DNA of 64,000 bases from Gluconobacter frateurii (GCF_002723955.1 NZ_BEWN01000004.1:186001-250000), one strand, 5' to 3'; counted from the first letter of the stretch, positions 46,329 through 55,005 are shown. Program-made: numbers and translations. Notes: generated from the sequence alone by a model not told the origin.

Positions 46329-47116
46329 AAGTCACGATCCTCGGATGTGGTGGTTCAGCGGGCGTCCCGATGCTCGGGGGGCATGATGGCTCACAAACGG
46401 GGATCTGGGGGCATTGTAATCCGGAAAATCCGAAGAACCGGCGGACACGCTCGTCGATCGTGATTGAAGGTGAGGGCGGCTTTCGGCTTCTGGTTGATTC
46501 TGGCCCGGATTTTAGGTCTCAGATGCTGAATTGTGGCCTGAGCCACATTGATGCAGTGCTCTATACGCATCCACATAGTGATCATATTGCCGGACTGGAT
46601 GATCTGCGGGCGATTAATCGCGTGATTGACAGGCCATTGCCATTACTGGCGGCTCAAAGCACTCTGGAAGAGCTTCGACAGCGCTTTGCCTATGCTTTTG
46701 CGCCATGGAAGGGGCCGGATTTTTATCGTCCGGTCTTTGATGAGCAGGTCGTCGCAGCTGGCCAGTCGGTTACTTTTCCGGGTCTTGAAGGGCATATTTT
46801 CGAGCAGAGGCACGGGAGGATCACGTCTCTGGGGCTGCGTTTCGGGAAGTTTGCATATTCCACAGATGTTGAAACGCTGTCTGAAGAGGCATTATCGCTT
46901 CTCGATGGCGTTGGAACATGGGTTGTGGATTGCTTCCAATATGAGCCGCATCCGGCTCATGCATGGCTGGAACGTGTGCTGGAATGGCGTACGAAGATCA
47001 GGGCAGGGCGCACAATTCTGACCCATATGGGCACAGATATGGACTACGACATTCTGTGCAAGACGCTGCCTCCGGATGTGCGGCCAGCGTATGACGGAAT
47101 GGTTCTGGAACTCTGA
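46325..47116 (+). CDS. MBL-fold metallohydrolase (PhnP/RNase Z-like)
   Basis: This 263-residue beta-lactamase-fold protein has the metal motif YTHPHSDHIAGLDDLRAIN (HxHxDH) near residue 80. VTILGCGGSAGVPMLGG opens the protein, and VVDCFQYEPHPAHAWLERVLEW and RTILTHMGTDMDY supply later ligands. The GCGGSxGVP start is typical of PhnP-like phosphodiesterases encoded behind metG-tatD; the substrate is not known here. GTG 46325 overlaps the tatD stop. A strong terminator follows. Confidence 0.9.
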   Translation: MKVTILGCGGSAGVPMLGGHDGSQTGIWGHCNPENPKNRRTRSSIVIEGEGGFRLLVDSGPDFRSQMLNCGLSHIDAVLYTHPHSDHIAGLDDLRAINRVIDRPLPLLAAQSTLEELRQRFAYAFAPWKGPDFYRPVFDEQVVAAGQSVTFPGLEGHIFEQRHGRITSLGLRFGKFAYSTDVETLSEEALSLLDGVGTWVVDCFQYEPHPAHAWLERVLEWRTKIRAGRTILTHMGTDMDYDILCKTLPPDVRPAYDGMVLEL

Positions 47117-47122
47117 AAAATG

Positions 47123-47156
47123 AAAGAACCGGGCAGGGGGTCTGCCCGGTTCTTTT
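47123..47156. terminator. Bidirectional intrinsic terminator
   Basis: AAAGAACCGGGCA (47123-47135) pairs perfectly with TGCCCGGTTCTTT (47143-47155), with a 7-base loop and short T-runs on both strands. It ends the MBL hydrolase transcript and the opposing porin transcript. Confidence 0.9.
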
Positions 47157-47160
47157 AAGG

Positions 47161-48777
47161 TCAGAACGTGATCATCGCACCAGCGGACATGGTGTGATCG
47201 CTTTCACGGTTCGGGCCGTGAGCAGCAGATTCCGTATGGGCATATTCACCTACAAGGAACATCCAGTCCGTCAGCGTGTAATACAGCGCACCGACTTCGG
47301 ACTCATTGCGGCGGACCAGTGACGGGTTGTCTTCGCCAGCCGCCTGATAAAGGTTACTGACCCCGTAGCTTCCAACCAGTTTCAGGCGCGGCAGGATCTT
47401 ATAGGATGCCTGCACATAGTAACCTTCAGAGTTCCGTTTGCGTCCGTTCTGCGAAATGCCGTCAAACAGAAGACCGGTCGTGCCGAGTCCGTTGCCGTAA
47501 TAGTAGTACGCCACGCCTTCAAATGGTCCGCGCGAGACTTTCATGCCAACGTCGCCAGCGGCAACGGTTGCGCCTTTGCGGCTGTCTGTGCCGAGGGTTG
47601 AACTGGTCAGGTTCTGAACGTGCTGGGTCAGGAAACTGGCCCAGAAGCGTGTAGTGAAACCGGCAATGGTCGCATCGTAAGTGACTTTACCCTGAACCAT
47701 GGGCGAACTGTGCTGCGTGGTTGTCGCAGACAGACCGCCGCCAGCGTAATTGTACTGGTCCAGTGGGGTCATGATTCCAAGAGAGCCCTGGAGGCCATGC
47801 CATTTCGGGGAAATATAGGTAATTTGCGGGAGCCAGTCCGTATAGACGTAACCAACGCCAATGCGGCCGAGCGATGTATTGGCCGGGTTGGCGTTGCTGC
47901 CGGTACTGCCGACGCTGAGAAGTGTTGCGTCATTCAGGATGGCATCGGAAGCAAACAGCGCGATATCACGACCGATCTTGATGGTTCCCAGTTTGTCGGT
48001 TCCCGCAGTCATGTAAACCTGACGGAAATCAACACCAGCGGTACCGAGGCCCACAGGACTGCCTCCGGAATTGGCGTTGAATGATCCGACATCGGCATTG
48101 TTCAGGCCCGGGTACATACCAAAGACAGCACCAAGTTTGATGCCTTCCTGAACGGTGTTCAGCTTGAGGATCAGACCGCCAGGCAGAAGTCCGTTACGGA
48201 CGGAAGAAGAGTCAAAGCCGCTTGAACCGGTTGAAACGCCGCCTGCCACGGGACGACCGCCGCCAGGACTATTATACGTATAGAAACCGTTGACGAAGCC
48301 GGAGAGATTGATCTCGATCTGACCGGCCTGAACGGTCACGCCTTTGCCTGCGACATAGGGTTTAACGCGAACGACGCTGTCTGGATCGTAGTGCGCGAGC
48401 ATGGACCGTGCATCACGTGCGCTGGCTGCTGCGTCCTGAGCTGCACGTTGTGCTGCCTGAGATGCGGCGATGGTTGTTACATCCGGCGGCTCAAGAGAGC
48501 CATCGTACTGATTGGGGTTATACCGGCGATAACGGTTGTGTCTGGCAGGGGGGCTCGATGTGCCGTCCTGATTTTCCGAAGAAGCAGAATGACCGTGTCT
48601 GAGATGGTGTGCGAGAAGACTGTTGTACTCGCCGCGTGTCAGGCTGCCTTTGGCGCGAAGAATATCCAGAAGCTCGGTGTAGTCATCGGCCTGTGCTGTT
48701 GCAGGGAGAACTGTAAGCGAACCCAGAGAGAAAGCGCAGCCCAGAAAAGCAATCTGACGCAAAGAAAGGCGAGCCAT
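47161..48777 (-). CDS. Outer-membrane porin (O/P-like)
   Basis: This 538-residue precursor has a signal peptide (MARLSLRQIAFLGCAFSLGSLTVLPATAQA). The mature N-terminus, YTELLDILRAKGSLTRGEYNSLLAH, carries the 'LL..L..KG.LT..EY..L' segment seen in OprO/OprP-type porins. An Ala-rich helical stretch (ASQAAQRAAQDAAASARDARSMLAH) may trimerise. The remainder is a 16- to 18-strand barrel with alternating residues ending in the outer-membrane signature ...AGAMITF (terminal Phe). The substrate is unknown. The divergent gap upstream contains palindromic sites that may control it. Confidence 0.88.
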   Translation of the reverse strand: MARLSLRQIAFLGCAFSLGSLTVLPATAQADDYTELLDILRAKGSLTRGEYNSLLAHHLRHGHSASSENQDGTSSPPARHNRYRRYNPNQYDGSLEPPDVTTIAASQAAQRAAQDAAASARDARSMLAHYDPDSVVRVKPYVAGKGVTVQAGQIEINLSGFVNGFYTYNSPGGGRPVAGGVSTGSSGFDSSSVRNGLLPGGLILKLNTVQEGIKLGAVFGMYPGLNNADVGSFNANSGGSPVGLGTAGVDFRQVYMTAGTDKLGTIKIGRDIALFASDAILNDATLLSVGSTGSNANPANTSLGRIGVGYVYTDWLPQITYISPKWHGLQGSLGIMTPLDQYNYAGGGLSATTTQHSSPMVQGKVTYDATIAGFTTRFWASFLTQHVQNLTSSTLGTDSRKGATVAAGDVGMKVSRGPFEGVAYYYYGNGLGTTGLLFDGISQNGRKRNSEGYYVQASYKILPRLKLVGSYGVSNLYQAAGEDNPSLVRRNESEVGALYYTLTDWMFLVGEYAHTESAAHGPNRESDHTMSAGAMITF

Positions 48778-48887
48778 GCAATGACCGTTCCATCGAATGA
48801 ACCGGTCACGGAAATGCGTTCGGAGACCGGAGAAATTGAACTTCGTTTCACGTTAGCGCCAAAACGGCCATTCTTTGCAACAAGTCA

Positions 48888-48900
48888 TCGTGTATCACGA
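48888..48900. promoter_or_regulatory. 13-bp palindrome TCGTG-TAT-CACGA upstream of porin
   Basis: The arms are exact complements around a TAT centre, 111 bases before the porin start. It is a likely operator for a dimeric regulator acting on the porin; the protein is not identifiable. Confidence 0.5.
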
Positions 48901-48923
48901 TTATGTGAGTAAACAGCCGTTTT

Positions 48924-48952
48924 TTGACATACAAGTTGGCATAATATATCTT
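48924..48952 (+). promoter_or_regulatory. Candidate sigma-70-type promoter (plus strand)
   Basis: A perfect -35 TTGACA (48924-48929), a 17-base spacer and TATCTT (48947-48952) lie about 400 bases before the POT transporter start. The spacer contains a TGGCATAAT half-site like those in the downstream array. Confidence 0.45.
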
Positions 48953-49084
48953 ATACGACATTCGTGTGAGCGGATATTGAAACTTTCCTGACGCTTGAAA
49001 AACCGAGCGCCTGAGTCTCTCAACTCGCCGTTTTGTTGGATTTTTGCCTGTTTGCACGCCTCTGCATTGGCAATATTGAGGTAT

Positions 49085-49272
49085 TGGCATTATGCCATAA
49101 TCACTATTCTTGGCAGTTTTCTGCGGTTTTCCTGAAAAATATCCTTCTAAAATCGAAGGCTGATCTCAGTGGCAAAACGCCACAAGCAGTTGTGATGACG
49201 CAATACATGGCATTTTGCCATAGACTTGAATTGGGACATTTTGCCACAGTTTTGCGTATTGGCATTTTGCCA
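49085..49272. repeat. Cluster of TGGC-N5-GCCA palindromes (putative operator array)
   Basis: Perfect copies start at 49085 (TGGCATTATGCCA), 49170 (TGGCAAAACGCCA), 49208 and 49260 (both TGGCATTTTGCCA). Imperfect ones start at 49111 (TGGCAGTTTTCTGC) and 49234 (GGACATTTTGCCA). Starts at 49208, 49234 and 49260 are exactly 26 apart, and 49085-49111 is also 26. Half-sites TGGC occur at 48937 and 49068. The array ends 80 bases before the POT start codon. Confidence 0.75.
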
Positions 49273-49352
49273 ATGGCCTTCTCATCCCCTCTTTACCCCG
49301 CGTCCGGCTGCCCGCTACGAAGGGTTTTCCCCTCTCGTCTCCGAGGTCTGCT

Positions 49353-50768
49353 TTGACTGAAGTGCTCCCTAACGATCCCGTTATCGATGCTTTGACTATC
49401 CCTGACCGTAAGGAGATTCTTGGTCATCCGAGGGGGCTCTGGGTTCTCGTCCTGACCGAAGGATGGGTCGCATTTTCCCTTTACGGATTGCAGTCCATCC
49501 TTGTTCTGTATCTGGCTGATCATCTTCTTCAGCCAGGGCATATTGAGAATGTCTGGGGTATGGGCGCTGTAAAAGCCATTCTGGGTGCCCTTTATGCTCC
49601 GGTCGGGACACAGGCGACGGCTGGCGCCATAACGGGGCTATTCCTCGCTCTGATTTACGCCACGCCCCTACTGGGTGGCTTCGTGGCTGACCGGCTTTTG
49701 GGTAAAACCAGAACCATTCTTCTGGGCGCCATTCTGATGACAATCGGGCATATCCTGATGTCGTTCGACTGGAGTTTTGTTCTGGCCTTTGTGCTCCTGC
49801 TGCTGGGCATTGGAGCCGCTGGTGGTCTTCGGGCGCAGGTTGGCGCACTTTATGCGCTGGATGATCGCAGACGGTCAGACGCTTATCAGATTTATTCCCT
49901 TGGTGTGCAGGCTGCCGTCATTGTGTCACCTGCCCTTTGCGGAATGCTGGCGGCGAAAGCCTGGCACTGGGGATTTCTCACCGCCGGTTTTGGCATGCTG
50001 ATCGGGTTGATTGTTTATCTTTTTGGGCGTCGCTGGTTGCCTGAGGATGCGATTTTCAAGGCGTCATCCCCTCGCCCACGCCTGACGTTTCGCGAGAAAA
50101 AAACAAGCATCCTGCTTCTGGCTTTGCTGCCAGTGCTGGCCTTGGGGGCGCTTCCTAATGATGAGATTTTTGACGGGTACCTGTTATGGGGCCGCGAACA
50201 CTATCAACTGACGTTCTTCGGGCATCTGTTCCCTGTCAGCAGCCTTGTCTCGTTCGATGGCTTCATCAGCACTCTGATGACGATTTGCGTCCTTTGGTTC
50301 TGGCGCATGTATGCCAAACACAGGGCTGAGCCAGTAGAAATCACCAAGGTTGCAATCGGTACTTTTATTGCCTCATTTGGCCCGGCTGTGCTGGCCCTGG
50401 CGTCGTGGCTTTATCCTGGGCCCCACCAGATCAGCCTGCTTTGGGGGCTGGCTTTTCATATCATCAACGATATCGGCTTCAGCATGAGCTATGCCATTGG
50501 AATGGCAATGTATTCCCGTGCAGCGCCCGTCAGTTTGAATACGATTTTCGTATCCTGCTTCTCGCTCCATCTCTTCGTGGCCAATCTGACCATTGGCAAG
50601 CTCTCAACCCTGATCGGGCATATCGGGGACGTTCCGTTCTGGCTTCTGCACAGTGGTGCCAGTCTGGTGGCCGCGGTGATTTTGCTCTTCTGTTCGATCT
50701 TTTTCCGGAGCCTTCTGGCCCCGGAAAATCTGCCCTCAGGGAGAGACGATCCGTCTCATATCCTGTGA
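49353..50768 (+). CDS. POT/PTR-family peptide transporter-like MFS protein
   Basis: This 471-residue protein with about 12-14 membrane segments belongs to the proton-dependent oligopeptide transporter family: GHPRGLWVLVLTEGWVAFSLYGLQSILVLYLADHLL (TM1), and ATPLLGGFVADRLLGKTRTILLGAILMTIGHILM (PTR2 signature, TM2-3). The family's ExxER proton-coupling motif reads E-G-W-V-A here, so the second Glu and the Arg are absent. The substrate may not be a peptide, or coupling may differ. The TTG start at 49353 has CGAGG upstream at good spacing; a GTG at 49362 is an alternative. Its last 33 bases overlap the convergent antiporter. Confidence 0.88.
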   Translation: MTEVLPNDPVIDALTIPDRKEILGHPRGLWVLVLTEGWVAFSLYGLQSILVLYLADHLLQPGHIENVWGMGAVKAILGALYAPVGTQATAGAITGLFLALIYATPLLGGFVADRLLGKTRTILLGAILMTIGHILMSFDWSFVLAFVLLLLGIGAAGGLRAQVGALYALDDRRRSDAYQIYSLGVQAAVIVSPALCGMLAAKAWHWGFLTAGFGMLIGLIVYLFGRRWLPEDAIFKASSPRPRLTFREKKTSILLLALLPVLALGALPNDEIFDGYLLWGREHYQLTFFGHLFPVSSLVSFDGFISTLMTICVLWFWRMYAKHRAEPVEITKVAIGTFIASFGPAVLALASWLYPGPHQISLLWGLAFHIINDIGFSMSYAIGMAMYSRAAPVSLNTIFVSCFSLHLFVANLTIGKLSTLIGHIGDVPFWLLHSGASLVAAVILLFCSIFFRSLLAPENLPSGRDDPSHIL

Positions 50769-53300
50769 TGGAGCCAGTCTGACGCCTTCTGCCGTCTGTA
50801 GGACGTACGGATCGAGCAGACCGTCCGCCCGCTTGTTGCTCCGGGCGATGATAAGGCGCTGAACGATTGGGTAGTCGTGGATCAATCGTTCAAAGACGGG
50901 TTTAGGAATAGCCAATAAGTGGCTGAACTGAAGAGCGCGAACGGTCCCGGGCATGCGCTCGCTCCGGATGACGCTGGCCGCACCAATCAGATCACCGCTC
51001 CCGAACAGGATTTCCCGCTCCGGTAGATGAACTTCCGCCAGACCTGCGACCTGTGCATAGACCGTCCGGACATTCTGCCCGCGCTTGAACAGAACTTCTC
51101 CCGGAGAGACGAACCGCATTGCGACCTTGCGGGAAAGCGTATGCAATACGCTGTCGGGCACGCCATTGAACGCCGGGAACGCTCTCATGCGCTGTTCGAT
51201 ACCGCTCTTCAAGTTGAACCGCAAAGGCGCCTCAAGGCGTGCACTGCGGCGTTCGATATCGCGATGCAGTTCCCGGTGGAGTTCTTCAGAAATCAGATTG
51301 TCGGCCTGAAGCGCGTCGTATTCCTCGTCTTCCAGACGCAGGGCGATCTGGCGCAGGATCCTGCTTTCCAGAGCTTCTGAATACCCGGAATAATGGAGGC
51401 GTAATGTTTCCAGCGCATCATCAAGCAGCTTGCGCTGACGACCCAGAACTTCGGACACGATTTCCGTAATGCGTGGGCCAAGCGTTGGCTCCATACGCTG
51501 ACGGACAAAGCGTTGCAGTGACAGAGACACCAGATGCGCGATGATGAGCATCTCGAAACGCTCCATCATCGCGTACATCAACGGTTCATCGAAATGGAAG
51601 CGACTGTGCAGATCCTGAGCAACACGGAAGCGTAGAGGCGGCTGGAGACGGCGCTTCAGAGCCTTGACGTATCCATAGCGCCCTTCTAGTCGGGCACCGT
51701 CTGACATGGCTTCAGCCGTGCGGAGAAGCGTCTCCATTACACGGCGGGACAGGCCTTGGATGCGGAAGAGATCCAGAAGCAGGGAGCGTTCCTGATTGGC
51801 GATCGTGATAAGTGCGATATTCACGCGGGCACGATCACTCAGGGCGGATTCAAAATTATTGGCCGCCCTCTCCTTTTCCGCACGTTTTTCAATGCGGCTG
51901 ATGACGCCGATGCGTGTCTGCTCGCTGAAGCCAAGCTCGTCGGACATGACGCGGGTGCGTTCAGCGACTTCGCCAAGACCAATGCCCAGAATTTGCTGGC
52001 GAATGGCCTGATCAATCGGGGAAAGCTGATCGAGCTTCAGGAACAGCACGAGCGAGCGCAGGGTCGTACCGTTAACCAGCAGCGTGATCAGAACGAAGCC
52101 CGTGGCAATGATACCGATGAAGTGCGCGACAGGGCTGGAGACGCTCTGGTTCTCCGTCACGGCCAGCGCCAGTGCCAGCGTAATGGCACCACGCAGACCA
52201 CCCCAGACCATGGTGGCTTTGAACGGTGTGGGTACCGGTGGGGAAAGCTTCGTAAAGGCCAGAATGGGTAGCAGACCGAACACGACGGCACCACGCGCCA
52301 GAAGGCCTGCCACGCTGGCGATCAGGATCAGCACGCAGTCCCAGCGGGTCATGCCGATCAGCAGACGCGGAACCAGCATGGATGCCAACAGGAACACGAG
52401 TGATCCTGCCCAGAAAACCAGTTGCTGCCAGAGTTCGTTCAGAAAGCGCCAGACCTGTGGGCGAAAGGTTGACGGGCCATAGGCAGAAACCGTCAAGCCT
52501 GCGGCGGCCGTCGCAACCACACCGGAGAACCCAAGCATTTCGTCACATAGGATATAGACCGTGTAGGGCAATGCGAGTGTGAGCGTGATTTCGGCGGCTG
52601 GTGCACCACCCAGACCCGCAATCAGAAGAAGCGTCAGCCGACCGAGACAGACACCTACGACGATTGCACCGCCGAAAGCAGACGCGAAATCAACAACAGC
52701 CTCACCGAGATGGATATGCCGGTGCGATGTGACGGAGGCCAGCAGAATGGCAAAGATCGCGATGGCGGCAGCATCGTTCAGGAGCGCCTCGCCTTCAACA
52801 AGGCGGGTTAGCCGTGACGCAGCGCCGATTTCCCGGAAGATGCCAGCCACTGCCGATGGATCGGTCGTGGCGACGATGGAGCCGAGCAGAAGGCAGACAA
52901 CAAGGCTCTGACCGGCAAACGGGTAGAGCGCAAAACCGATTGTCGCGGTTGAAACCACGACCGCGACCACGGCCAAAAGAAGGACTGTTGCCGTTTCATG
53001 GGCCAGACGTCTTACATCAATGGCCATAGCACCCTGGAAAACCAGAATGGGCAGAAAGATCAGCAGGAAGGCTTCGCTGTTGATCGGAAAGTAGATCAGG
53101 GCTTCAGCCGCGCCATCCAGCAGGTCCGTGGCTGACGAACGTACGACAAGAGAGGCTGCTCCCCCGAGGACAATACCAGCGAGAGCAAGCAGGACCGTTT
53201 CGGAAATCTCAAGCCGTTTGGCCAGAGGTTGAATGATGCTGACGAGCGTGAGCAGGAACGCAATCGCGAGAAGAACGGCTGCAAGCCCTGTCACCATCAT
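50736..53300 (-). CDS. Na+/H+ antiporter (CPA1) with long cytosolic region and cyclic-nucleotide-binding-like domain
   Basis: This 854-residue protein has about 12 membrane segments over ~1-420, with TDPSAVAGIFREIGA, LVEGEALLNDAAAIAIFA (the antiporter ND motif) and VWGGLRGAITLALALAV, as in NhaP/SOS1 exchangers. A ~290-residue charged helical region follows, then a cNMP-binding-like domain at ~720-830 (RKVAMRFVSPGEVLFKRGQNVRTVYAQVAGLAEVHL..., FGSGDLIGAASVI). The layout resembles plant SOS1-type and bacterial CPA1 exchangers with a regulatory C-terminus. It should exchange Na+ (or K+) for H+ in the inner membrane. It is 73 bases downstream of thiE. Confidence 0.9.
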   Translation of the reverse strand: MMVTGLAAVLLAIAFLLTLVSIIQPLAKRLEISETVLLALAGIVLGGAASLVVRSSATDLLDGAAEALIYFPINSEAFLLIFLPILVFQGAMAIDVRRLAHETATVLLLAVVAVVVSTATIGFALYPFAGQSLVVCLLLGSIVATTDPSAVAGIFREIGAASRLTRLVEGEALLNDAAAIAIFAILLASVTSHRHIHLGEAVVDFASAFGGAIVVGVCLGRLTLLLIAGLGGAPAAEITLTLALPYTVYILCDEMLGFSGVVATAAAGLTVSAYGPSTFRPQVWRFLNELWQQLVFWAGSLVFLLASMLVPRLLIGMTRWDCVLILIASVAGLLARGAVVFGLLPILAFTKLSPPVPTPFKATMVWGGLRGAITLALALAVTENQSVSSPVAHFIGIIATGFVLITLLVNGTTLRSLVLFLKLDQLSPIDQAIRQQILGIGLGEVAERTRVMSDELGFSEQTRIGVISRIEKRAEKERAANNFESALSDRARVNIALITIANQERSLLLDLFRIQGLSRRVMETLLRTAEAMSDGARLEGRYGYVKALKRRLQPPLRFRVAQDLHSRFHFDEPLMYAMMERFEMLIIAHLVSLSLQRFVRQRMEPTLGPRITEIVSEVLGRQRKLLDDALETLRLHYSGYSEALESRILRQIALRLEDEEYDALQADNLISEELHRELHRDIERRSARLEAPLRFNLKSGIEQRMRAFPAFNGVPDSVLHTLSRKVAMRFVSPGEVLFKRGQNVRTVYAQVAGLAEVHLPEREILFGSGDLIGAASVIRSERMPGTVRALQFSHLLAIPKPVFERLIHDYPIVQRLIIARSNKRADGLLDPYVLQTAEGVRLAPSQDMRRIVSP

Positions 53301-53373
53301 TGTATTCCGTACTCCTTTAGTTCGAAAGCCATCCTAGAGAGCGTTTCCGCCTCATGATAGCGTTGTCTTCAAA

Positions 53374-53979
53374 TTATGTGTCTGCCGCGGCAAGCCACTG
53401 TTCTACCTGACTTTCCGGATCTTCCGCACGAATGAAGTCGCTGACGGCAGCCACACTGTCGGCTCCAGCTTTCAGGCAGGCTGGCAGATGCTCCAGCGTA
53501 ATGCCCCCGATGGCCACCAGGGGAACATTACCGCAGAGTTCCCGCCACTCCGTCAGACGCTCAACGCCCTGAGGACCGAACGCCATCTTCTTCAGTTTCG
53601 TTTCCCAGATTGGGCCAAGCGCAACATAATCCGGCTTGCAGGCCAGAGCGCGTTGCAGCTCTTCGTGGCTATGGGTCGAAATGCCGAGGCAGATACCTGT
53701 TTGCCGGATGGCATCCAGATCAGCTGTATCAAGATCTTCCTGTCCCAGATGCAGCCATTCATAGCCGAGTTCGATTGCCAGTTCCCAGTAATCGTTCAGC
53801 ACGAGGGCGACATTATGGCGTACGGCAAGTTCCTGTGCGGTTTCGATCTGGGCGCGCAGTTCTTCGGGCGGAAGATCCTTGAGGCGAAGCTGAATGAAGC
53901 GTGCGCCCGCTCCGCCAAGGCGCTCAACCCAGCGCGGATGATCAACGACCGGATAAATCTTTGAAGGCAGACGGGACAT
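53374..53979 (-). CDS. thiE: Thiamine-phosphate synthase
   Basis: This 201-residue TIM-barrel joins HMP diphosphate and thiazole phosphate to thiamine phosphate. GARFIQLRLKDLPPEEL, VALVLNDYWELAIELGYEWLHLGQEDLD, LGISTHSHEELQRALACKPDYVALGPIWETKLKKM, and VPLVAIGGITLEHLPACLKAGADSVAAVSDF are ThiE motifs. In most ThiE the first reads 'vQlReK'; RLKD here is a mild variant. Its start overlaps the thiG stop by one base, last of four genes thiO-thiS-thiG-thiE. Confidence 0.93.
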   Translation of the reverse strand: MSRLPSKIYPVVDHPRWVERLGGAGARFIQLRLKDLPPEELRAQIETAQELAVRHNVALVLNDYWELAIELGYEWLHLGQEDLDTADLDAIRQTGICLGISTHSHEELQRALACKPDYVALGPIWETKLKKMAFGPQGVERLTEWRELCGNVPLVAIGGITLEHLPACLKAGADSVAAVSDFIRAEDPESQVEQWLAAADT

Positions 53980-54764
53980 CAGAGCATTTCTCCACCAAGG
54001 CTACGGGCCAGACCCAGTGTCGGGGTCGATGGCACCGCCATATCGCGTTCTTCCATAGGGTCTGCGGCATAACCTGCCAGGCCGGCTTCACAGGCCAGAC
54101 GAAAAGCCTTCGCCATCTGTGCCGGATCGCCAGCCTTGGCGACGGCTGTGTTGATCAGGACGGCGTCATATCCGAGTTCGAACGCCGCCGCCGCATGAGA
54201 CGGCTTTCCAATTCCCGCATCCACAACCATCGGGACATCCGGGAAATGCCCACGAAGAGCCCGGAGGCCGAAAAGATTGTTCAATCCCCTGCCCGAGCCA
54301 ATCGGCGCGCCCCATGGCATCAGGACTTCTGCGCCGGCTCGAAGCAGGCGTTCTGCGACGACCAAGTCTTCCGTGGTGTATGGGAAGACCTGAAACCCAT
54401 CTTCCGTCAGAATGCGCGTTGCTTCCACAAGCCCGAAGACATCCGGCTGGAGCAGATCACCCTGCCCGATCACTTCGAGCTTGATCCAGTTCGTACCGAA
54501 GACATCGCGAGCCATCTGGGCCGTCGTAACGGCTTCACGAACACCATGGCAGCCAGCGGTATTGGGCAGGACCGGAACGTCAAGGCTCTGGATCAGAGAC
54601 CAGAACGCCTGCCCTGCCTGTGCGCCTGCGGACTCACGACGAAGGGATACCGTCACAACGCCTGCCTGCGCTGCTTTGACTGCATCAGCAAGAATGGCCG
54701 GGCTGTCGTATTGCGCCGTCCCCAGCATCAGACGGGAGGACAGTTCAGTACCGTAAAATTTCAT
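53979..54764 (-). CDS. thiG: Thiazole synthase
   Basis: ThiG, 261 residues, builds the thiazole ring from DXP, dehydroglycine and ThiS-thiocarboxylate. Family motifs are [13 protein letters not shown] at the N-terminus, [52 protein letters not shown] with the Schiff-base Lys near residue 98, [13 protein letters not shown] and [35 protein letters not shown]. The gap to thiS is 3 bases. Dehydroglycine is expected from the ThiO glycine oxidase encoded upstream rather than from ThiH, which suits an aerobe. Confidence 0.96.
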   Translation of the reverse strand: MKFYGTELSSRLMLGTAQYDSPAILADAVKAAQAGVVTVSLRRESAGAQAGQAFWSLIQSLDVPVLPNTAGCHGVREAVTTAQMARDVFGTNWIKLEVIGQGDLLQPDVFGLVEATRILTEDGFQVFPYTTEDLVVAERLLRAGAEVLMPWGAPIGSGRGLNNLFGLRALRGHFPDVPMVVDAGIGKPSHAAAAFELGYDAVLINTAVAKAGDPAQMAKAFRLACEAGLAGYAADPMEERDMAVPSTPTLGLARSLGGEML

Positions 54765-54767
54765 GCT

Positions 54768-54965
54768 TCAGCCTCCCTGCATCGGGGCAAGGATTTCAAG
54801 AACAGCTCCCTCGTCCACAGCCTTGAGGCTCCGCTGTGTTGCGGGAACGAAAAAGCCGTTCAGGGCGGTTGCAACGCGGGCTTTCCCGTAGCCCAGCTCA
54901 TCAAGAATGGCTCCAAGGGTTCGGGCATGAACCTCTCTGGGTTCGTCATTGACGGTGATCTGCAT
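54768..54965 (-). CDS. thiS: Sulfur-carrier protein ThiS
   Basis: This 65-residue ubiquitin-like sulfur carrier starts MQITVNDEPREVHARTLGAILDELG and ends in the essential Gly-Gly (ILAPMQGG) that is adenylated and thiocarboxylated. ATG 54965 gives the normal length; a longer frame to 55112 overlaps thiO and adds no similarity. ThiF, which activates it, is not in the window. Confidence 0.95.
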   Translation of the reverse strand: MQITVNDEPREVHARTLGAILDELGYGKARVATALNGFFVPATQRSLKAVDEGAVLEILAPMQGG

Positions 54966-55005
54966 GATGTCTCTCCCATCCAGGGCTGTATGAGGAAGAA
55001 AGGGT

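Larger units (their letters stand above)
48778..49352. promoter_or_regulatory. 575-base regulatory gap between porin and POT transporter
   Basis: I find no coding gene here. The region is AT-rich relative to its surroundings. It holds a TCGTG-TAT-CACGA palindrome (48888-48900), a consensus-like plus-strand promoter TTGACA-N17-TATCTT (48924-48952), and an array of TGGC-N5-GCCA palindromes (49085-49272). Both neighbouring genes are divergently transcribed from it. Confidence 0.75.

Noticed and set aside
49085-49272. Sigma-54 promoters at the TGGC...GCCA sites
   Set aside because: The GG to GC spacing is 8, not the 10 of -24/-12 promoters, and the sites are palindromic.
49085-49272. CRISPR array
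   Set aside because: Repeats are 13 bp palindromes with uneven spacing and no conserved longer repeat or cas genes.
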